Under the pieces are notes generated by a model. The model was not told the DNA's origin. It saw only the letters and a list, made by a program, of their open reading frames with translations, and ran no database searches. DNA of 64,000 bases from Brumimicrobium mesophilum (GTDB lineage: Bacteria > Bacteroidota > Bacteroidia > Flavobacteriales_D > Crocinitomicaceae). This document shows positions 26,558 through 35,549 of the stretch, piece after piece; positions within the stretch are counted from its first letter, which is position 1, and each line of letters begins with the position of its first letter. The stretch is from NCBI RefSeq assembly GCF_003025005.1, contig NZ_PVSS01000002.1, positions 204,091 through 268,090 of the forward strand, in the 5' to 3' direction. The position numbers and the translations under genes are program-made.

Positions 26558-29248
26558 TTATTTCAAAATCAGGACATTTCCTTTAAATTCATATTTGTTA
26601 TCAGTTTCAAAATCGAAAGCTTTTATTGTCCATATATATGTCCCATCTTTTACAACTTTACCTCCATAAGTCCCATCCCATTCACCATTTGGGTTAAAAG
26701 ATTCAAATACTTTTTCTCCCCACCTATTGTAAACTTGAAGGTGAAAATTTTGAACATCTATACCTTGAATGTTTACTCTCCATGTGTCATTTGTTCCATC
26801 TCCATCCGGTGTAAATGTATTAGGTGAGAAAATTAAAACTTCATTTTCTATTCTCACTATCTTCGTTAAAGTATCAGTACAACCATAAACATTTTCCACA
26901 ACTAAAATCAATGGATAATTTTCAATTACATTTGGATATTCAAATGATGGATCTTGTAGCGAAGAAAACTCAGGTTTAGCTCCTTCTGCAAGCCAATTAT
27001 GAGAAACAATATCACTAGAAGTTTGACTATATGCCTTAACTTTTGGTTCGAATATAGAAGCAGGATTTGGAGTTACATAAAAGTCTGCCTCTGGATAAGG
27101 ATAACCTTCAATTAAACTAGGAAAGTCAGTTATATATCTACATCCTCTGGCAGTGACTACTTCCATTTGTATATCATAAACTCCTAAACCAAATTCATGA
27201 GTTGTAGGGTTTTCTCCTGCAATTGTATCCACCTCACCGTCACTATAAGTCCAAATTGTATAATTAATAGTTTCTGTAGTATTCGTGATGTTTTCAAAGA
27301 CAACCTCAACTGGGAAACATGCACCTGTTTTATCAGGTGATAAGTTTGGAATTACTTCAGCTGGATAGTCTACAGTTACGCATTCTACAGCCACTGGGGA
27401 TCCACAAACCTCACTTACCGTAACGCAATATTCCGTACTTGCCGAAGTAGGCGTTACATTAATTATACTGCCATTACCGACAACAACATTGTTTTCTGTC
27501 CATGTATAAATATAAGGACTACTTCCACCCGCTCCTTGTGCAAAAAGTTGAACAGGATCACCAATACATATAATGGTATCTTTCGACATATCCCCTACAC
27601 TTAAAGCAACTGGTTGTCCTAAAGTTACATCTTGAGTAACAATACAACCATTAGCATCTGTAACCGTAACTGTGGTAGTACCAACAAACAAATCATCGGC
27701 AATTTCTGTTGTAGAACTTGAACCAGTCCAACTATATGAGTAAGGTCCAGTTCCATCTGTAACAGCAATCTCTACTATTCCATCATTTCCACTATTGCAA
27801 GTAACATCAACTTGATTAACAACTTGAACAACCATGCCCGGAATTTCAGTTACAACAACGGTAACTGTGTTAGTACAACCAACACTAGATGTAATAACAC
27901 AATCATAAGTTCCAGCAGCTAATCCTGTTGCTGTACTTGTAGTTTGATTATTAGGGTCATTCCATTGATAAGTCACAGTCCCAATCACTGGAAGCATTTG
28001 TGCGGTAGCTGTTCCATCAGAACCTCCTGGACAAGAAACTGGAGTTGTATTTGTAGGATATGTTGCAGGTGTATCACCAACCACAACTGTTCCTGATGAT
28101 GTACATCCATTTCCATCAGTCATTTGAACAATGTATGTTCCTGCTGAAACATTATTTACAGTTTGCGTAGTTGCGTTCCCCAACCCAGGCCACAAGTAGG
28201 TATAAGGTGCGACTCCAGTATTTGGAGTTGCTGTTACACTTCCAACACCTGCAGAACACAAATCATCAACCGCGGTTGCAGAAACACTAGAAGTTAAGCC
28301 TGTAATAAAAGTAGTGTCAGAAATTGCACCCACTTGTGAGTTACAACTTGTTCCTTGAACCGTTAAAAAATAACCAACCGTTCCAGCCGCAGCACTCGGA
28401 ATATTTAAAGTACCGTTATTATATGGAAATGTTTGACCTAGTGTATTTTCCCATTCATAAGATGCATTACCAGACAAAATTAATTCGAAAGGAATAGTTG
28501 AATTGGTATAAGCCGTTGTATTCGTTGGACTTGTAGGTAGAAATATTTGTCCATCATTAACAGCTGTCCATTGTGAGTTGTTTCTCCCTGGAGTAAATGT
28601 TCCAATGTTTCCTAAGTTATTTTGAACACCTTGAATTGCAACTCCTCCATTCCAAGTGAAATTTATTGTTTTGTTAGAAATATGATATTCAACTGAGTTA
28701 CTCGTTTCATTTAATATTAGAGTCATATAATTACAATCTGTAGCACTAAACATTGGCACGTTAGCATATACTACATAGAATTTTCTATTAGGCGCAGTTC
28801 CTTCAGTCTTATAAAATATAGCACCTCCAGCACCTGGATTAATATCTGAATAAGCTATCATAGCGGAATTTTTGGCATCATTTAACCCAGTACTAGGCAA
28901 TTGACCAAAACCACTTGTTGAGTAAGTATTATATGCTCCTGCATTACTCAAATTAAATGAAACTAATCCATTAGATCCAATAACACATTGAGTATATGTA
29001 TTACCGTAAAAATCAAATGAAAATCCAATATTTACAGCTTGTGACCAAGAATCATCACTCAATGAAATTGCTGTGGTATTTTGCAACACAGTCATATTTC
29101 CTCCAGGAACACCTACTCCTGAACAGTTATCTATTTGAACATTTGTTCCTTGACAAACTGAAGCATCAGTACCAAGGCAAACTGTGGTCTGAGAATGCGC
29201 GAAAGAAGCGACAATCAACGTAAACCCTAATAATAATTTCTTTACCAT
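26558..29248 (-). CDS. Large secreted protein with SprB repeats and type B sorting domain
   Basis: The 896-residue protein has a signal peptide (1-19), a lectin-like or adhesin-type N-terminal region (about 45-260, MTVLQNTTAISLSDDSWS and VIGSNGLVSF), three SprB-type repeats (about 322-393, 394-467 and 470-545, each with an NGC or VGC near the end), further Ig/PKD-like domains (about 550-790), and a C-terminal gliding-motility-type sorting domain (about 808-896: FSPNTFTPDGDGTNDTW, YNRWGEKVFES, DGTYIWTIKAF). It should be exported by the type IX system and remain at the surface, as SprB-like adhesins do. No enzyme domain is seen. It is monocistronic with a strong terminator. Confidence 0.93.
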   Translation of the reverse strand: MVKKLLLGFTLIVASFAHSQTTVCLGTDASVCQGTNVQIDNCSGVGVPGGNMTVLQNTTAISLSDDSWSQAVNIGFSFDFYGNTYTQCVIGSNGLVSFNLSNAGAYNTYSTSGFGQLPSTGLNDAKNSAMIAYSDINPGAGGAIFYKTEGTAPNRKFYVVYANVPMFSATDCNYMTLILNETSNSVEYHISNKTINFTWNGGVAIQGVQNNLGNIGTFTPGRNNSQWTAVNDGQIFLPTSPTNTTAYTNSTIPFELILSGNASYEWENTLGQTFPYNNGTLNIPSAAAGTVGYFLTVQGTSCNSQVGAISDTTFITGLTSSVSATAVDDLCSAGVGSVTATPNTGVAPYTYLWPGLGNATTQTVNNVSAGTYIVQMTDGNGCTSSGTVVVGDTPATYPTNTTPVSCPGGSDGTATAQMLPVIGTVTYQWNDPNNQTTSTATGLAAGTYDCVITSSVGCTNTVTVVVTEIPGMVVQVVNQVDVTCNSGNDGIVEIAVTDGTGPYSYSWTGSSSTTEIADDLFVGTTTVTVTDANGCIVTQDVTLGQPVALSVGDMSKDTIICIGDPVQLFAQGAGGSSPYIYTWTENNVVVGNGSIINVTPTSASTEYCVTVSEVCGSPVAVECVTVDYPAEVIPNLSPDKTGACFPVEVVFENITNTTETINYTIWTYSDGEVDTIAGENPTTHEFGLGVYDIQMEVVTARGCRYITDFPSLIEGYPYPEADFYVTPNPASIFEPKVKAYSQTSSDIVSHNWLAEGAKPEFSSLQDPSFEYPNVIENYPLILVVENVYGCTDTLTKIVRIENEVLIFSPNTFTPDGDGTNDTWRVNIQGIDVQNFHLQVYNRWGEKVFESFNPNGEWDGTYGGKVVKDGTYIWTIKAFDFETDNKYEFKGNVLILK

Positions 29249-29321
29249 AATTTTGTGTGTTATTCCGTTAATATAACGTTAGTAAAAGTGCAAGGTTGTC
29301 TTTTCTTGAAAAATTCCATGA

Positions 29322-30221
29322 TTATTTTGTAATAAATGACAATATACTGTCAGAATAAACTTCTAACCCCATAAAAGTAGGAACATCACTATGATTAGCT
29401 CCAGGCACTTCATTTTTCTGCTTCCAGCTTTCACTATGGTTTTTATAAACCGTTCTCCCATGTGATTCTATGGATAAAAAATCATCATTTATACCATGTA
29501 ACCAATAAAAAGGTACCTCGCATTTCTTTATTTGCTCTGCATTTTCAATTTTAGTATTTACAAAATATGAAGCGGGCATATTTAAAATAGAGGCATCTTG
29601 AACCATTACAGAACTGCTTGCAAAAGGTGCTTCTAAAATCAATTTACTTGGACTCAAAACAAATGATTGATCACCAACTGATTTTGTTGCTGGAGCACTT
29701 CCTAGAGAATATCCATAAATTACTAAACGATCATCACTAAGTCCGTTGTTCTTCAACCACTTCATAGCTCCATTTGTAGATTCATACATATTTTGTTCTG
29801 TTGGCTCACCTTCTGAGAGTCCATACCCAGGATAGTCAAACATTAAAACACCAAATCTGCCTTGTTCTCCTAGATGGCTCAATAATTTTTGTCTGGGCCA
29901 ATAATGATCCATATGGTCTTTATTACCATGACAATATAAGATTACAGTATCTGAACTAATCTTATTTAAATCACCTACAAAAATGGCTGAAATATTTAAA
30001 TCTTCTCCTTCATCTTCTATTTGGTATTCAAAAAGGTGAATATCATTGTTAGGAACAAGATAATCTATTGGAATATCTAACGCTAACTCTCCTCCATAAC
30101 TATCCAATTTATATTCTATAATTGAATTATCATTATTAAAAAGAAAACTATCGAGTCTTTTTCTACACGCCGTCAAAACGAACAGCGATCCAATGACACA
30201 AAAGATTTGTAAATTTTTCAT
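29322..30221 (-). CDS. Lipoprotein alpha/beta hydrolase
   Basis: The 299-residue protein has a lipobox (VLTAC, Cys at residue 19), so it is a membrane-anchored lipoprotein. The alpha/beta-hydrolase domain shows the oxyanion strand VILYCHGNKDHM, the nucleophile elbow GYSLGSAP, and the late His in PGANHSDVPT. It resembles serine-aminopeptidase-type hydrolases (Hydrolase_4). The substrate is unknown. It follows the next lipoprotein gene by 4 nt, so both are from one transcript. Confidence 0.87.
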   Translation of the reverse strand: MKNLQIFCVIGSLFVLTACRKRLDSFLFNNDNSIIEYKLDSYGGELALDIPIDYLVPNNDIHLFEYQIEDEGEDLNISAIFVGDLNKISSDTVILYCHGNKDHMDHYWPRQKLLSHLGEQGRFGVLMFDYPGYGLSEGEPTEQNMYESTNGAMKWLKNNGLSDDRLVIYGYSLGSAPATKSVGDQSFVLSPSKLILEAPFASSSVMVQDASILNMPASYFVNTKIENAEQIKKCEVPFYWLHGINDDFLSIESHGRTVYKNHSESWKQKNEVPGANHSDVPTFMGLEVYSDSILSFITK

Positions 30222-30225
30222 TTGA

Positions 30226-30948
30226 TTAAAATTTTCTAATTAAACCTAAATAAACCCCTGTTGAACCCTTATCCCCCGTTAAACTAACGTAATCCAAAAC
30301 GATATTCTCATTTGAAGAGAATGGGGCAATCAACTTAACCTCAGTTTTTAAAGTCCATTTTTTCCAATTTAAATCATGTCCAATATTTAACATCGGCACA
30401 ACTATATCTTGTTGTTTTTCGCCATGTGCTTTTACACCTTCTAATTCATACCACGTTCCTACACCTACATAGAGTAAATTAGATCTTTTTCTACCATTTT
30501 TAGTCAACAGATCCTCCTGTTGTTCTCCCTTATAATTGTATTTAAAGTAATAGTGAGCATCCAGTTGCGGCCAGAATTTGAAATTTTTCTCATATACGTC
30601 AAAGGCAGTATTGAATCCTAACATTGCAGAAATACCATGTTTTTGTCTTTTACTTTTCCAAACCCCATAAGTGGCTCCTGCTCCTATTTGAGCTACTCCG
30701 AATATTGCAGCAGTTGTGTACCAACTTCCATGAAGAGTCAATTTATCAGACCACCCATGCCCATAAGTAATAGAAGAAAAAGGTATAGGCATACTAGCCA
30801 CATCTGGAATAGTAACCATTGGACCACCGACATCAATTGCAATTGCGTTCTCAAACTTTTTCAATGGTTCTACAAACTTCGCAGGTCCACAAGCACTAAT
30901 TCCAACGACAAGCACCATAATTAGGCAGATTATAAATGTTGATCTCAT
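30226..30948 (-). CDS. Lipoprotein of unknown function
   Basis: The 240-residue protein has a lipobox (VGISAC, Cys near residue 20) and a mature part rich in beta structure and aromatic residues (YGHGWSDKLTLHGSWYTT, FDVYEKNFKFWPQLDAHYYFKYNY). This pattern suggests an outer-membrane-associated beta-barrel-like or beta-sandwich fold, ending in an aromatic residue (IRKF). I recognise no family. It is the first gene of a two-gene unit with the alpha/beta-hydrolase lipoprotein, and its -7 box lies 4 nt before the ATG. Confidence 0.8.
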   Translation of the reverse strand: MRSTFIICLIMVLVVGISACGPAKFVEPLKKFENAIAIDVGGPMVTIPDVASMPIPFSSITYGHGWSDKLTLHGSWYTTAAIFGVAQIGAGATYGVWKSKRQKHGISAMLGFNTAFDVYEKNFKFWPQLDAHYYFKYNYKGEQQEDLLTKNGRKRSNLLYVGVGTWYELEGVKAHGEKQQDIVVPMLNIGHDLNWKKWTLKTEVKLIAPFSSNENIVLDYVSLTGDKGSTGVYLGLIRKF

Positions 30949-30952
30949 CTTT

Positions 30953-30960
30953 CAAAAATA
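30953..30960 (-). promoter_or_regulatory. -7 box abutting the lipoprotein start
   Basis: TATTTTTG (30960-30953, minus strand) perfectly matches TAnnTTTG and ends 4 nt before the ATG at 30948. No TTG was found at the proper -33 distance. Confidence 0.5.
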
Positions 30961-31088
30961 GGAAATTTAATTAAGATTAAGACCGTGGAGAATGTAATCT
31001 TTCTTTATACATTGGCTTTAATAGCCACATTTTAATGAGTTTATAATGATGTCTTGTCATTTCTAAACTTTTAAAGTCATATAAAAGA

Positions 31089-31096
31089 TAATTTTG
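31089..31096 (+). promoter_or_regulatory. -7 box for ACMSD-like gene
   Basis: TAATTTTG matches TAnnTTTG perfectly and ends 39 nt before the ATG at 31136. No TTG at a proper distance was seen. Confidence 0.45.
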
Positions 31097-31135
31097 GTAT
31101 TTTGTCGGATTGAAGAAACTATAAAAAGAAAATCT

Positions 31136-32143
31136 ATGTTGAAAATCGATATGCATACTCACATCATTCCTAAAACCCTTCCAAACTGGACAAAAAAGTT
31201 TGGATATGGTGATTTTATCTTTTTGGAGGAAAGAGATGATGGGAAAGCAGATATGATGCAAGGAGGTAAATATTTCCGCACCATAAAAGAAAATTGTTGG
31301 GAAGAAAATCTGCGTATAGAAGAATATAAAGACTTTAATACATCTGTCCAAGTAGTTTGTACCATTCCAGTTTTATTTTCTTATTGGTCAAAACCAAAAG
31401 ACGGACTTGAGGTTAGTCAATTTTTAAATGATCATATTATAGATTTAGTAGATCGATATCCAAAAAACTATATTGGATTGGGAACAATTCCTATGCAAGA
31501 TACAGAGTTATCAATTCAAGAATTGGAACGTATAAGCAAATTAGGAATGAAAGGAATTCAAATTGGATCAAACATAAATGGCCTTAATTTAAGTGAAGAA
31601 AGGTTTTTTCCAATTTTCGAAGCGTGTGAGCGCTTAGGTTTAGCTGTTATGATTCATCCTTGGGACATGATGGGATTTGATGATATGAGGAAATATTGGC
31701 TTCCATGGTTGGTAGGAATGCCAGCAGAAACGTCGCGTGCTGCATGTTCCTTAATTTTTAGTGGAACTTTGGAGAAATTACCAAATTTAAGAGTTTGCTT
31801 TTCCCATGCAGGAGGATCCTTCTTATCTACGATTGGAAGAGTTGAACATGGATTTAATTGTAGACCTGATTTAGTAGCTATAGATAATCCAATTAATCCT
31901 CGTGAATACATTGGTAAATTTTGGATCGATTGTATTACACATGACATTGATATGTTAAAATACCTTTTAAAAATGCAGGGAAGTAAAAAAATATGCTTAG
32001 GTTCAGACTATCCTTTTCCTTTGGGTGACCTCGAAATTGGTAAATTTATTGAGGACAGTGATTTATCACAACAAGTTAAGGAAGATATTTTCGCCAACTC
32101 CACTGTAGATTGGCTTAAATTAGATAAGAATAATTACATTTAA
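31136..32143 (+). CDS. ACMSD-like aminocarboxymuconate-semialdehyde decarboxylase
   Basis: The 335-residue amidohydrolase closely resembles 2-amino-3-carboxymuconate-6-semialdehyde decarboxylase. Expected residues fall at H7 and H9 (DMHTHI), H174 (MIHPWDM), H224 (FSHAGG) and D291 (GSDYPFPLG), nearly the numbering of human ACMSD. The segments KYFRTIKENCW and KYWLPWLVGMPAET also match. ACMSD diverts kynurenine-pathway carbon away from quinolinate. I chose the ATG at 31136, since the longer frame (from 31094) adds 14 residues not found in the family and the -7 box TAATTTTG (31089-31096) would leave them untranscribed. No other kynurenine-pathway gene is nearby. Confidence 0.9.
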   Translation: MLKIDMHTHIIPKTLPNWTKKFGYGDFIFLEERDDGKADMMQGGKYFRTIKENCWEENLRIEEYKDFNTSVQVVCTIPVLFSYWSKPKDGLEVSQFLNDHIIDLVDRYPKNYIGLGTIPMQDTELSIQELERISKLGMKGIQIGSNINGLNLSEERFFPIFEACERLGLAVMIHPWDMMGFDDMRKYWLPWLVGMPAETSRAACSLIFSGTLEKLPNLRVCFSHAGGSFLSTIGRVEHGFNCRPDLVAIDNPINPREYIGKFWIDCITHDIDMLKYLLKMQGSKKICLGSDYPFPLGDLEIGKFIEDSDLSQQVKEDIFANSTVDWLKLDKNNYI

Positions 32144-32158
32144 TATTAAAATAATAGA

Positions 32159-32929
32159 ATGAAAAAAATTACATTGATTTTAATGTCAAGCACTCTCCTA
32201 ATTCTAGGGTCGTGCGGCAATTCAAAAGAAAAAATGGATGACAAGGTTGAGCAATTAACTTCTGAAGTTATGCATCAAGATATGAGTAACGTAGATTTTT
32301 ACGCAAATGCCAAGGATGAATCTTGGAAATTATCAGTTAGTTATAATGGAAAAATTGTTTTTACAGATACCAAAAACAATATTGCTTTCATTTCAGAAGA
32401 TAACGAAAAGCAAGTTGCTCAAGGAGCAGATGTACTTAATATAAATGCTAAAAATGAGACGCATGTTATTCGTGTAAATGTTGATATCGCTGATTGTATG
32501 GCAACCGGTAAACAAGTGAACATCATGGTGAGAGAGATTAGCAAAAAAGAAGGATTTGACTATTCAGGATGTGGATTTTATCGTGGAAAGCCTCAACTTC
32601 ATGACATTTGGGCTCTAAAAGAATTAAACGGACAACCTATAACAGCGGATCAATTTCCAAGAGAAGCTCCACATTTTGAGTTCAATTTAACTACAAAACG
32701 CATGAGTGGATTTGCTGGATGTAATCAAGTAAATGGAAACATTTCTTTTGGCTATAATAAAATGATTATTGATAAACTATCCTCAACTAGAATGTATTGC
32801 GGTGAAACTTCAAAAATAGAAGAAGAGATTTTAACTATTTTAGAAAGTGAACCGGTTTATGATCATCATAACTTAAATCTCACAATCGAATCCAAGGCAG
32901 GTAGTCTTGTATTAAAAAAAGTTGATTAA
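32159..32929 (+). CDS. Lipoprotein with META domain
   Basis: The 256-residue lipoprotein has a lipobox (LILGSC, Cys at 19). The N-terminal half (about 40-145) resembles the COG3650-type domain of uncharacterised envelope proteins (VDFYANAKDESWKLSVSY). The C-terminal half (about 150-256) is a META/HslJ domain with ALKELNGQPIT, SGFAGCNQVNGN and MYCG. Family members are implicated in envelope stress and novobiocin tolerance (HslJ); the biochemical role is unknown. It starts 15 nt after the ACMSD-like gene and overlaps the next gene by 1 nt. Confidence 0.87.
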   Translation: MKKITLILMSSTLLILGSCGNSKEKMDDKVEQLTSEVMHQDMSNVDFYANAKDESWKLSVSYNGKIVFTDTKNNIAFISEDNEKQVAQGADVLNINAKNETHVIRVNVDIADCMATGKQVNIMVREISKKEGFDYSGCGFYRGKPQLHDIWALKELNGQPITADQFPREAPHFEFNLTTKRMSGFAGCNQVNGNISFGYNKMIIDKLSSTRMYCGETSKIEEEILTILESEPVYDHHNLNLTIESKAGSLVLKKVD

Positions 32930-33501
32930 TGGAAACAATAGATAAAACACCTGGTAAATTTGATGGAAAAGACTCAAATCTAGGCATGAAAGCAAATAAA
33001 GTTGAAGTTCAAAAAAAGCCATTTTGGAAGAAGCACTTTTTGAAGCTTTTTTTAGTATTGCTAATTATCGCAAGTCTCGTATGGGGTTTTATTAATAATA
33101 GATCCACCGTAAACACTTATGAAAAGCAGATTACTGAAATAAACACGACTCATGAAGAAGAATTACAATCTATAAAAGCAGAACACCTAAAACAATTGGT
33201 TAGCACTTTAGCTTTAGCGGTTCGAAGTGAAATGATTGCTGAAAACATGAACCAAGTAAATCAATATTTTGTTCAGTCTTTGAATAATGTAAAAGTTGAA
33301 AGATTGATTTTGGTTAACCAAAGCTCAGGAAAAGCAATATTAAGCACGAACAAAAAAGATGAAGGTACTATCTTTGGTATGAAAGAACTTGTTGGCGCCA
33401 AAAGTCCAATGACCAAAGTTTATGATGGTAAAACTTATGCTGCCACTCCGATTATGGGATTAAATATGCAATTAGGTGTGCTGATAATGCAAGTCGACTA
33501 G
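32929..33501 (+). CDS. Membrane-anchored coiled-coil protein, unknown
   Basis: The 190-residue protein has a soluble basic N-terminus (1-35), one membrane helix (about 38-56, FLKLFLVLLIIASLVWGF), and a short coiled coil (about 65-95). Its remaining periplasmic part (about 95-190) could be a PAS/Cache-like sensor-like domain (VERLILVNQSSGKAILST). No catalytic motif or output domain is visible. The start overlaps the stop of the META lipoprotein by 1 nt (TAATG), so the two are coupled and may interact in the envelope. A strong terminator follows. Confidence 0.8.
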   Translation: METIDKTPGKFDGKDSNLGMKANKVEVQKKPFWKKHFLKLFLVLLIIASLVWGFINNRSTVNTYEKQITEINTTHEEELQSIKAEHLKQLVSTLALAVRSEMIAENMNQVNQYFVQSLNNVKVERLILVNQSSGKAILSTNKKDEGTIFGMKELVGAKSPMTKVYDGKTYAATPIMGLNMQLGVLIMQVD

Positions 33502-33570
33502 GTTAAATTTTAAATAAGCTTCAATTTTGTTTAAAAATATTATTAATCATCAAATGACCTTTTAATATTA

Positions 33571-33600
33571 AACATCCTCTTTATGAGGATGTTTTTTTTT
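33571..33600 (+). terminator. Intrinsic terminator
   Basis: A perfect 9-bp stem (AACATCCTC, TTTAT loop, GAGGATGTT) followed by a long T run, 69 nt after the stop of the coiled-coil membrane protein gene. Confidence 0.92.
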
Positions 33601-33695
33601 AAAATTGCACTTTTTTTTGAAGTAATCAAGGAAAGTTAAACAAAATTATTAAAATTGGAATCATTCTTGCTTGACTATAACCAAACTTAGAAATT

Positions 33696-33869
33696 ATGTA
33701 TTTAAAAGAGAATAAAATACCGAAATGGAAGGTCAAGGAAGAGTTAATAAAAACTCAATCTTTTGATTCGTCATTGGCAGAATTAGGAACAAATGGTGAA
33801 TTTTTGAACGCCAAAAAAGTTTCAAAAAAATTAAATAAAGTAATTCCTGACTCTTGTACTGCAGAATAG
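33696..33869 (+). CDS. Small hypothetical protein (57 aa)
   Basis: An ATG-started open frame of 57 codons lies after the terminator and ends 4 nt before the convergent KdsC-like gene. The product is highly basic and mostly helical (MYLKENKIPKWKVKEELI, then KKVSKKLNK), ending in SCTAE. I recognise no family. Its ATG start, codon use like its neighbours and neat fit between gene ends favour a real small gene. There is no perfect -7 box in front, so the call is cautious. Confidence 0.45.
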   Translation: MYLKENKIPKWKVKEELIKTQSFDSSLAELGTNGEFLNAKKVSKKLNKVIPDSCTAE

Positions 33870-33873
33870 CTTT

Positions 33874-34551
33874 TTAATGACCCTGTAAAGGTTCATCCAA
33901 CAGATAATAGTCAATAAATTCACGGACGCAACCTCGACCTCCTTTACTATTCAAAACTAAATCTACTTGTGCCTTTACAATAGGAACTGCATCTGATGGC
34001 GCAGCAGAAAAACCAACACTTTTCATCACGCCCATATCATTGATGTCGTCGCCTATAATTCCAACTTCTGACAAATCAATTTTCAAATTTTCACACCACC
34101 CTTTAAGAATATCGATTTTTAGATCTCTTCCAACATAGAGGTGTTCAATTTTCAAAAGTTCTGCTCTTGCTTTCACCATTTCCAGCTTAAAACCAGAAGA
34201 AATAATTCCTACAGCAATACCTATTTTTTTCAAGGCCATAATTGCCATTCCGTCTTTGGCATTGTATTTCTTTATTTGATCTCCGTTTTCAGTAAAAAAC
34301 ATTCCAGCGTCAGTCATAACACCATCTACATCCAAAATAAGTAATTTGATTTGCTTTGCTTTTTTAAGATCGACAGTCATATTATAAGAAAGTAAATTGG
34401 TTAAATCTACTTCATTTCTGTAGCAAAAAAGTTCGAGGGAACCTAAAGTCAATTTCTCGACTTTAGACACCTCGTTTTCTTTTAAAAATTGTGCTAAACT
34501 GCTATTATTCTTAATTAAAACAGCCTCTAAATTTTTGGATAATAATTTCAT
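33874..34551 (-). CDS. KdsC-like HAD phosphatase with N-terminal HTH-like segment
   Basis: The 225-residue protein has a C-terminal KdsC-type HAD phosphatase domain (about 67-225): D74 and D76 in LDVDGVMTD, D100 in AKDGMA, S118/S119 in IISSG, GDDIND (167-172) and GGRGCVRE. KdsC removes phosphate from KDO-8-phosphate; usual length is about 170-190. The extra 60 residues (LSKNLEA, then LAQFL, KVEKLTLGSLELFCYR, VDLTNLL) resemble an XRE helix-turn-helix with a shortened recognition region; compare LSKNIKHL and PIDIII in the LexA-like protein at 861. It is the last gene of a coupled run after a DAHPS-like gene. The real substrate may be another 3-deoxy-ulosonate phosphate. Confidence 0.85.
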   Translation of the reverse strand: MKLLSKNLEAVLIKNNSSLAQFLKENEVSKVEKLTLGSLELFCYRNEVDLTNLLSYNMTVDLKKAKQIKLLILDVDGVMTDAGMFFTENGDQIKKYNAKDGMAIMALKKIGIAVGIISSGFKLEMVKARAELLKIEHLYVGRDLKIDILKGWCENLKIDLSEVGIIGDDINDMGVMKSVGFSAAPSDAVPIVKAQVDLVLNSKGGRGCVREFIDYYLLDEPLQGH

Positions 34552-35549
34552 TATACGATGTTATAACCTACACTATTTGCAACAGGTTCGATTGCTGATT
34601 TCAAAGATTTAAATTGGTCATGAGTGAGTTGTTGAGCAGCATCTGACTTTGCAACCGAAGGATTTGGATGAGCTTCAATAATTAACCCATCAACTCCCAT
34701 CGCAACACAAGCTTTCGCTAATCTTTCAACTCCATAACGGTAACCTAAAGCGTGACTTGGATCTAAAACAATTGGTAAATTTGTATATTCTTGCAAGTAT
34801 GCAACTCCACAAAGGTCAAGTGTAAATCTCGTATTTGTTTCGAATGTTCTGATTCCACGTTCACATAAAATAACTTGATCATTTCCTCCTGCAAGAATAA
34901 ATTCAGCCGCTTGAACAAACTCCTGAAGTGTGGAACCAAATCCACGTTTTAAAAGAACTGGTTTATTAATTTTGGCACAAGCTCGTAAAATCCCTTGATC
35001 ATACATAGCTTTTGCACCAATTTGAATGATATCACTGTGTTCGATAACTTCATCAATATGTGTTGCATCTCTCACCTCGGTAATCACACTTAAACCATGC
35101 TCTTCTCGCATTTGAGCAAGTAATTTCAATCCTTCAAGACCTAATCCTTGAAAACTATATGGAGAAGTCCTAGGTTTATAACATCCTCCACGTAAAGTTG
35201 TCAACCCCATAGACTTGATCATCTTTGCACTTTCTTGAATTTGCTCCAAAGATTCCACAGAACAAGGTCCACCTATAAGAATTGTGTTTTTTGAATTCCC
35301 TCCTATTGTCAAATCACCGATTTTTACCTCACGTGTTTCCTTTTGGAACTCACGAGATGACAATTGCATATCATTAGCAAAAACCCAGTCCTGATCAACT
35401 TTGTCCGTAATAGATGATGGCACTTCTTTCAATGAAGAAGATGTAATTAAATGTTCACTTCCTTTATAAGTGATGTGAAAAGCTTTGTGCTCCTCTGCTA
35501 ATTTTGCAGCATCTGCACTATTTACTGATGAATTTAATTTTAAAATCAT
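34551..35549 (-). CDS. DAHP-synthase family protein (type I beta), altered active-site motif
   Basis: The 332-residue protein has an N-terminal ferredoxin-like regulatory region (about 1-75) and a TIM barrel of the AroA(I-beta)/Thermotoga type. Metal ligands match: C96 in GGPCSVE, H266 in DPSHA, E292 in IEAHP and D303. The PEP/sugar motif KPRTSPYSFQG (125-135) is the DAHPS form, not the KDO8P-synthase form. The usual GARN motif reads GAKAM (178-182), with Lys in place of the PEP-phosphate-binding Arg. It overlaps the upstream Rpe-CBS gene by 4 nt and the KdsC-like gene by 1 nt. It may make DAHP for aromatics or a different 3-deoxy-ulosonate phosphate. Confidence 0.87.
   Translation of the reverse strand: MILKLNSSVNSADAAKLAEEHKAFHITYKGSEHLITSSSLKEVPSSITDKVDQDWVFANDMQLSSREFQKETREVKIGDLTIGGNSKNTILIGGPCSVESLEQIQESAKMIKSMGLTTLRGGCYKPRTSPYSFQGLGLEGLKLLAQMREEHGLSVITEVRDATHIDEVIEHSDIIQIGAKAMYDQGILRACAKINKPVLLKRGFGSTLQEFVQAAEFILAGGNDQVILCERGIRTFETNTRFTLDLCGVAYLQEYTNLPIVLDPSHALGYRYGVERLAKACVAMGVDGLIIEAHPNPSVAKSDAAQQLTHDQFKSLKSAIEPVANSVGYNIV

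Noticed and set aside
31094-31135. Earlier start for the ACMSD-like gene
   Set aside because: It adds 14 residues unlike the family and overlaps the -7 box, so the ATG at 31136 was used.
34551-35549. KDO-8-phosphate synthase
   Set aside because: KPRTSPYSFQG is the DAHPS form of the substrate loop; the KDO8PS form differs.
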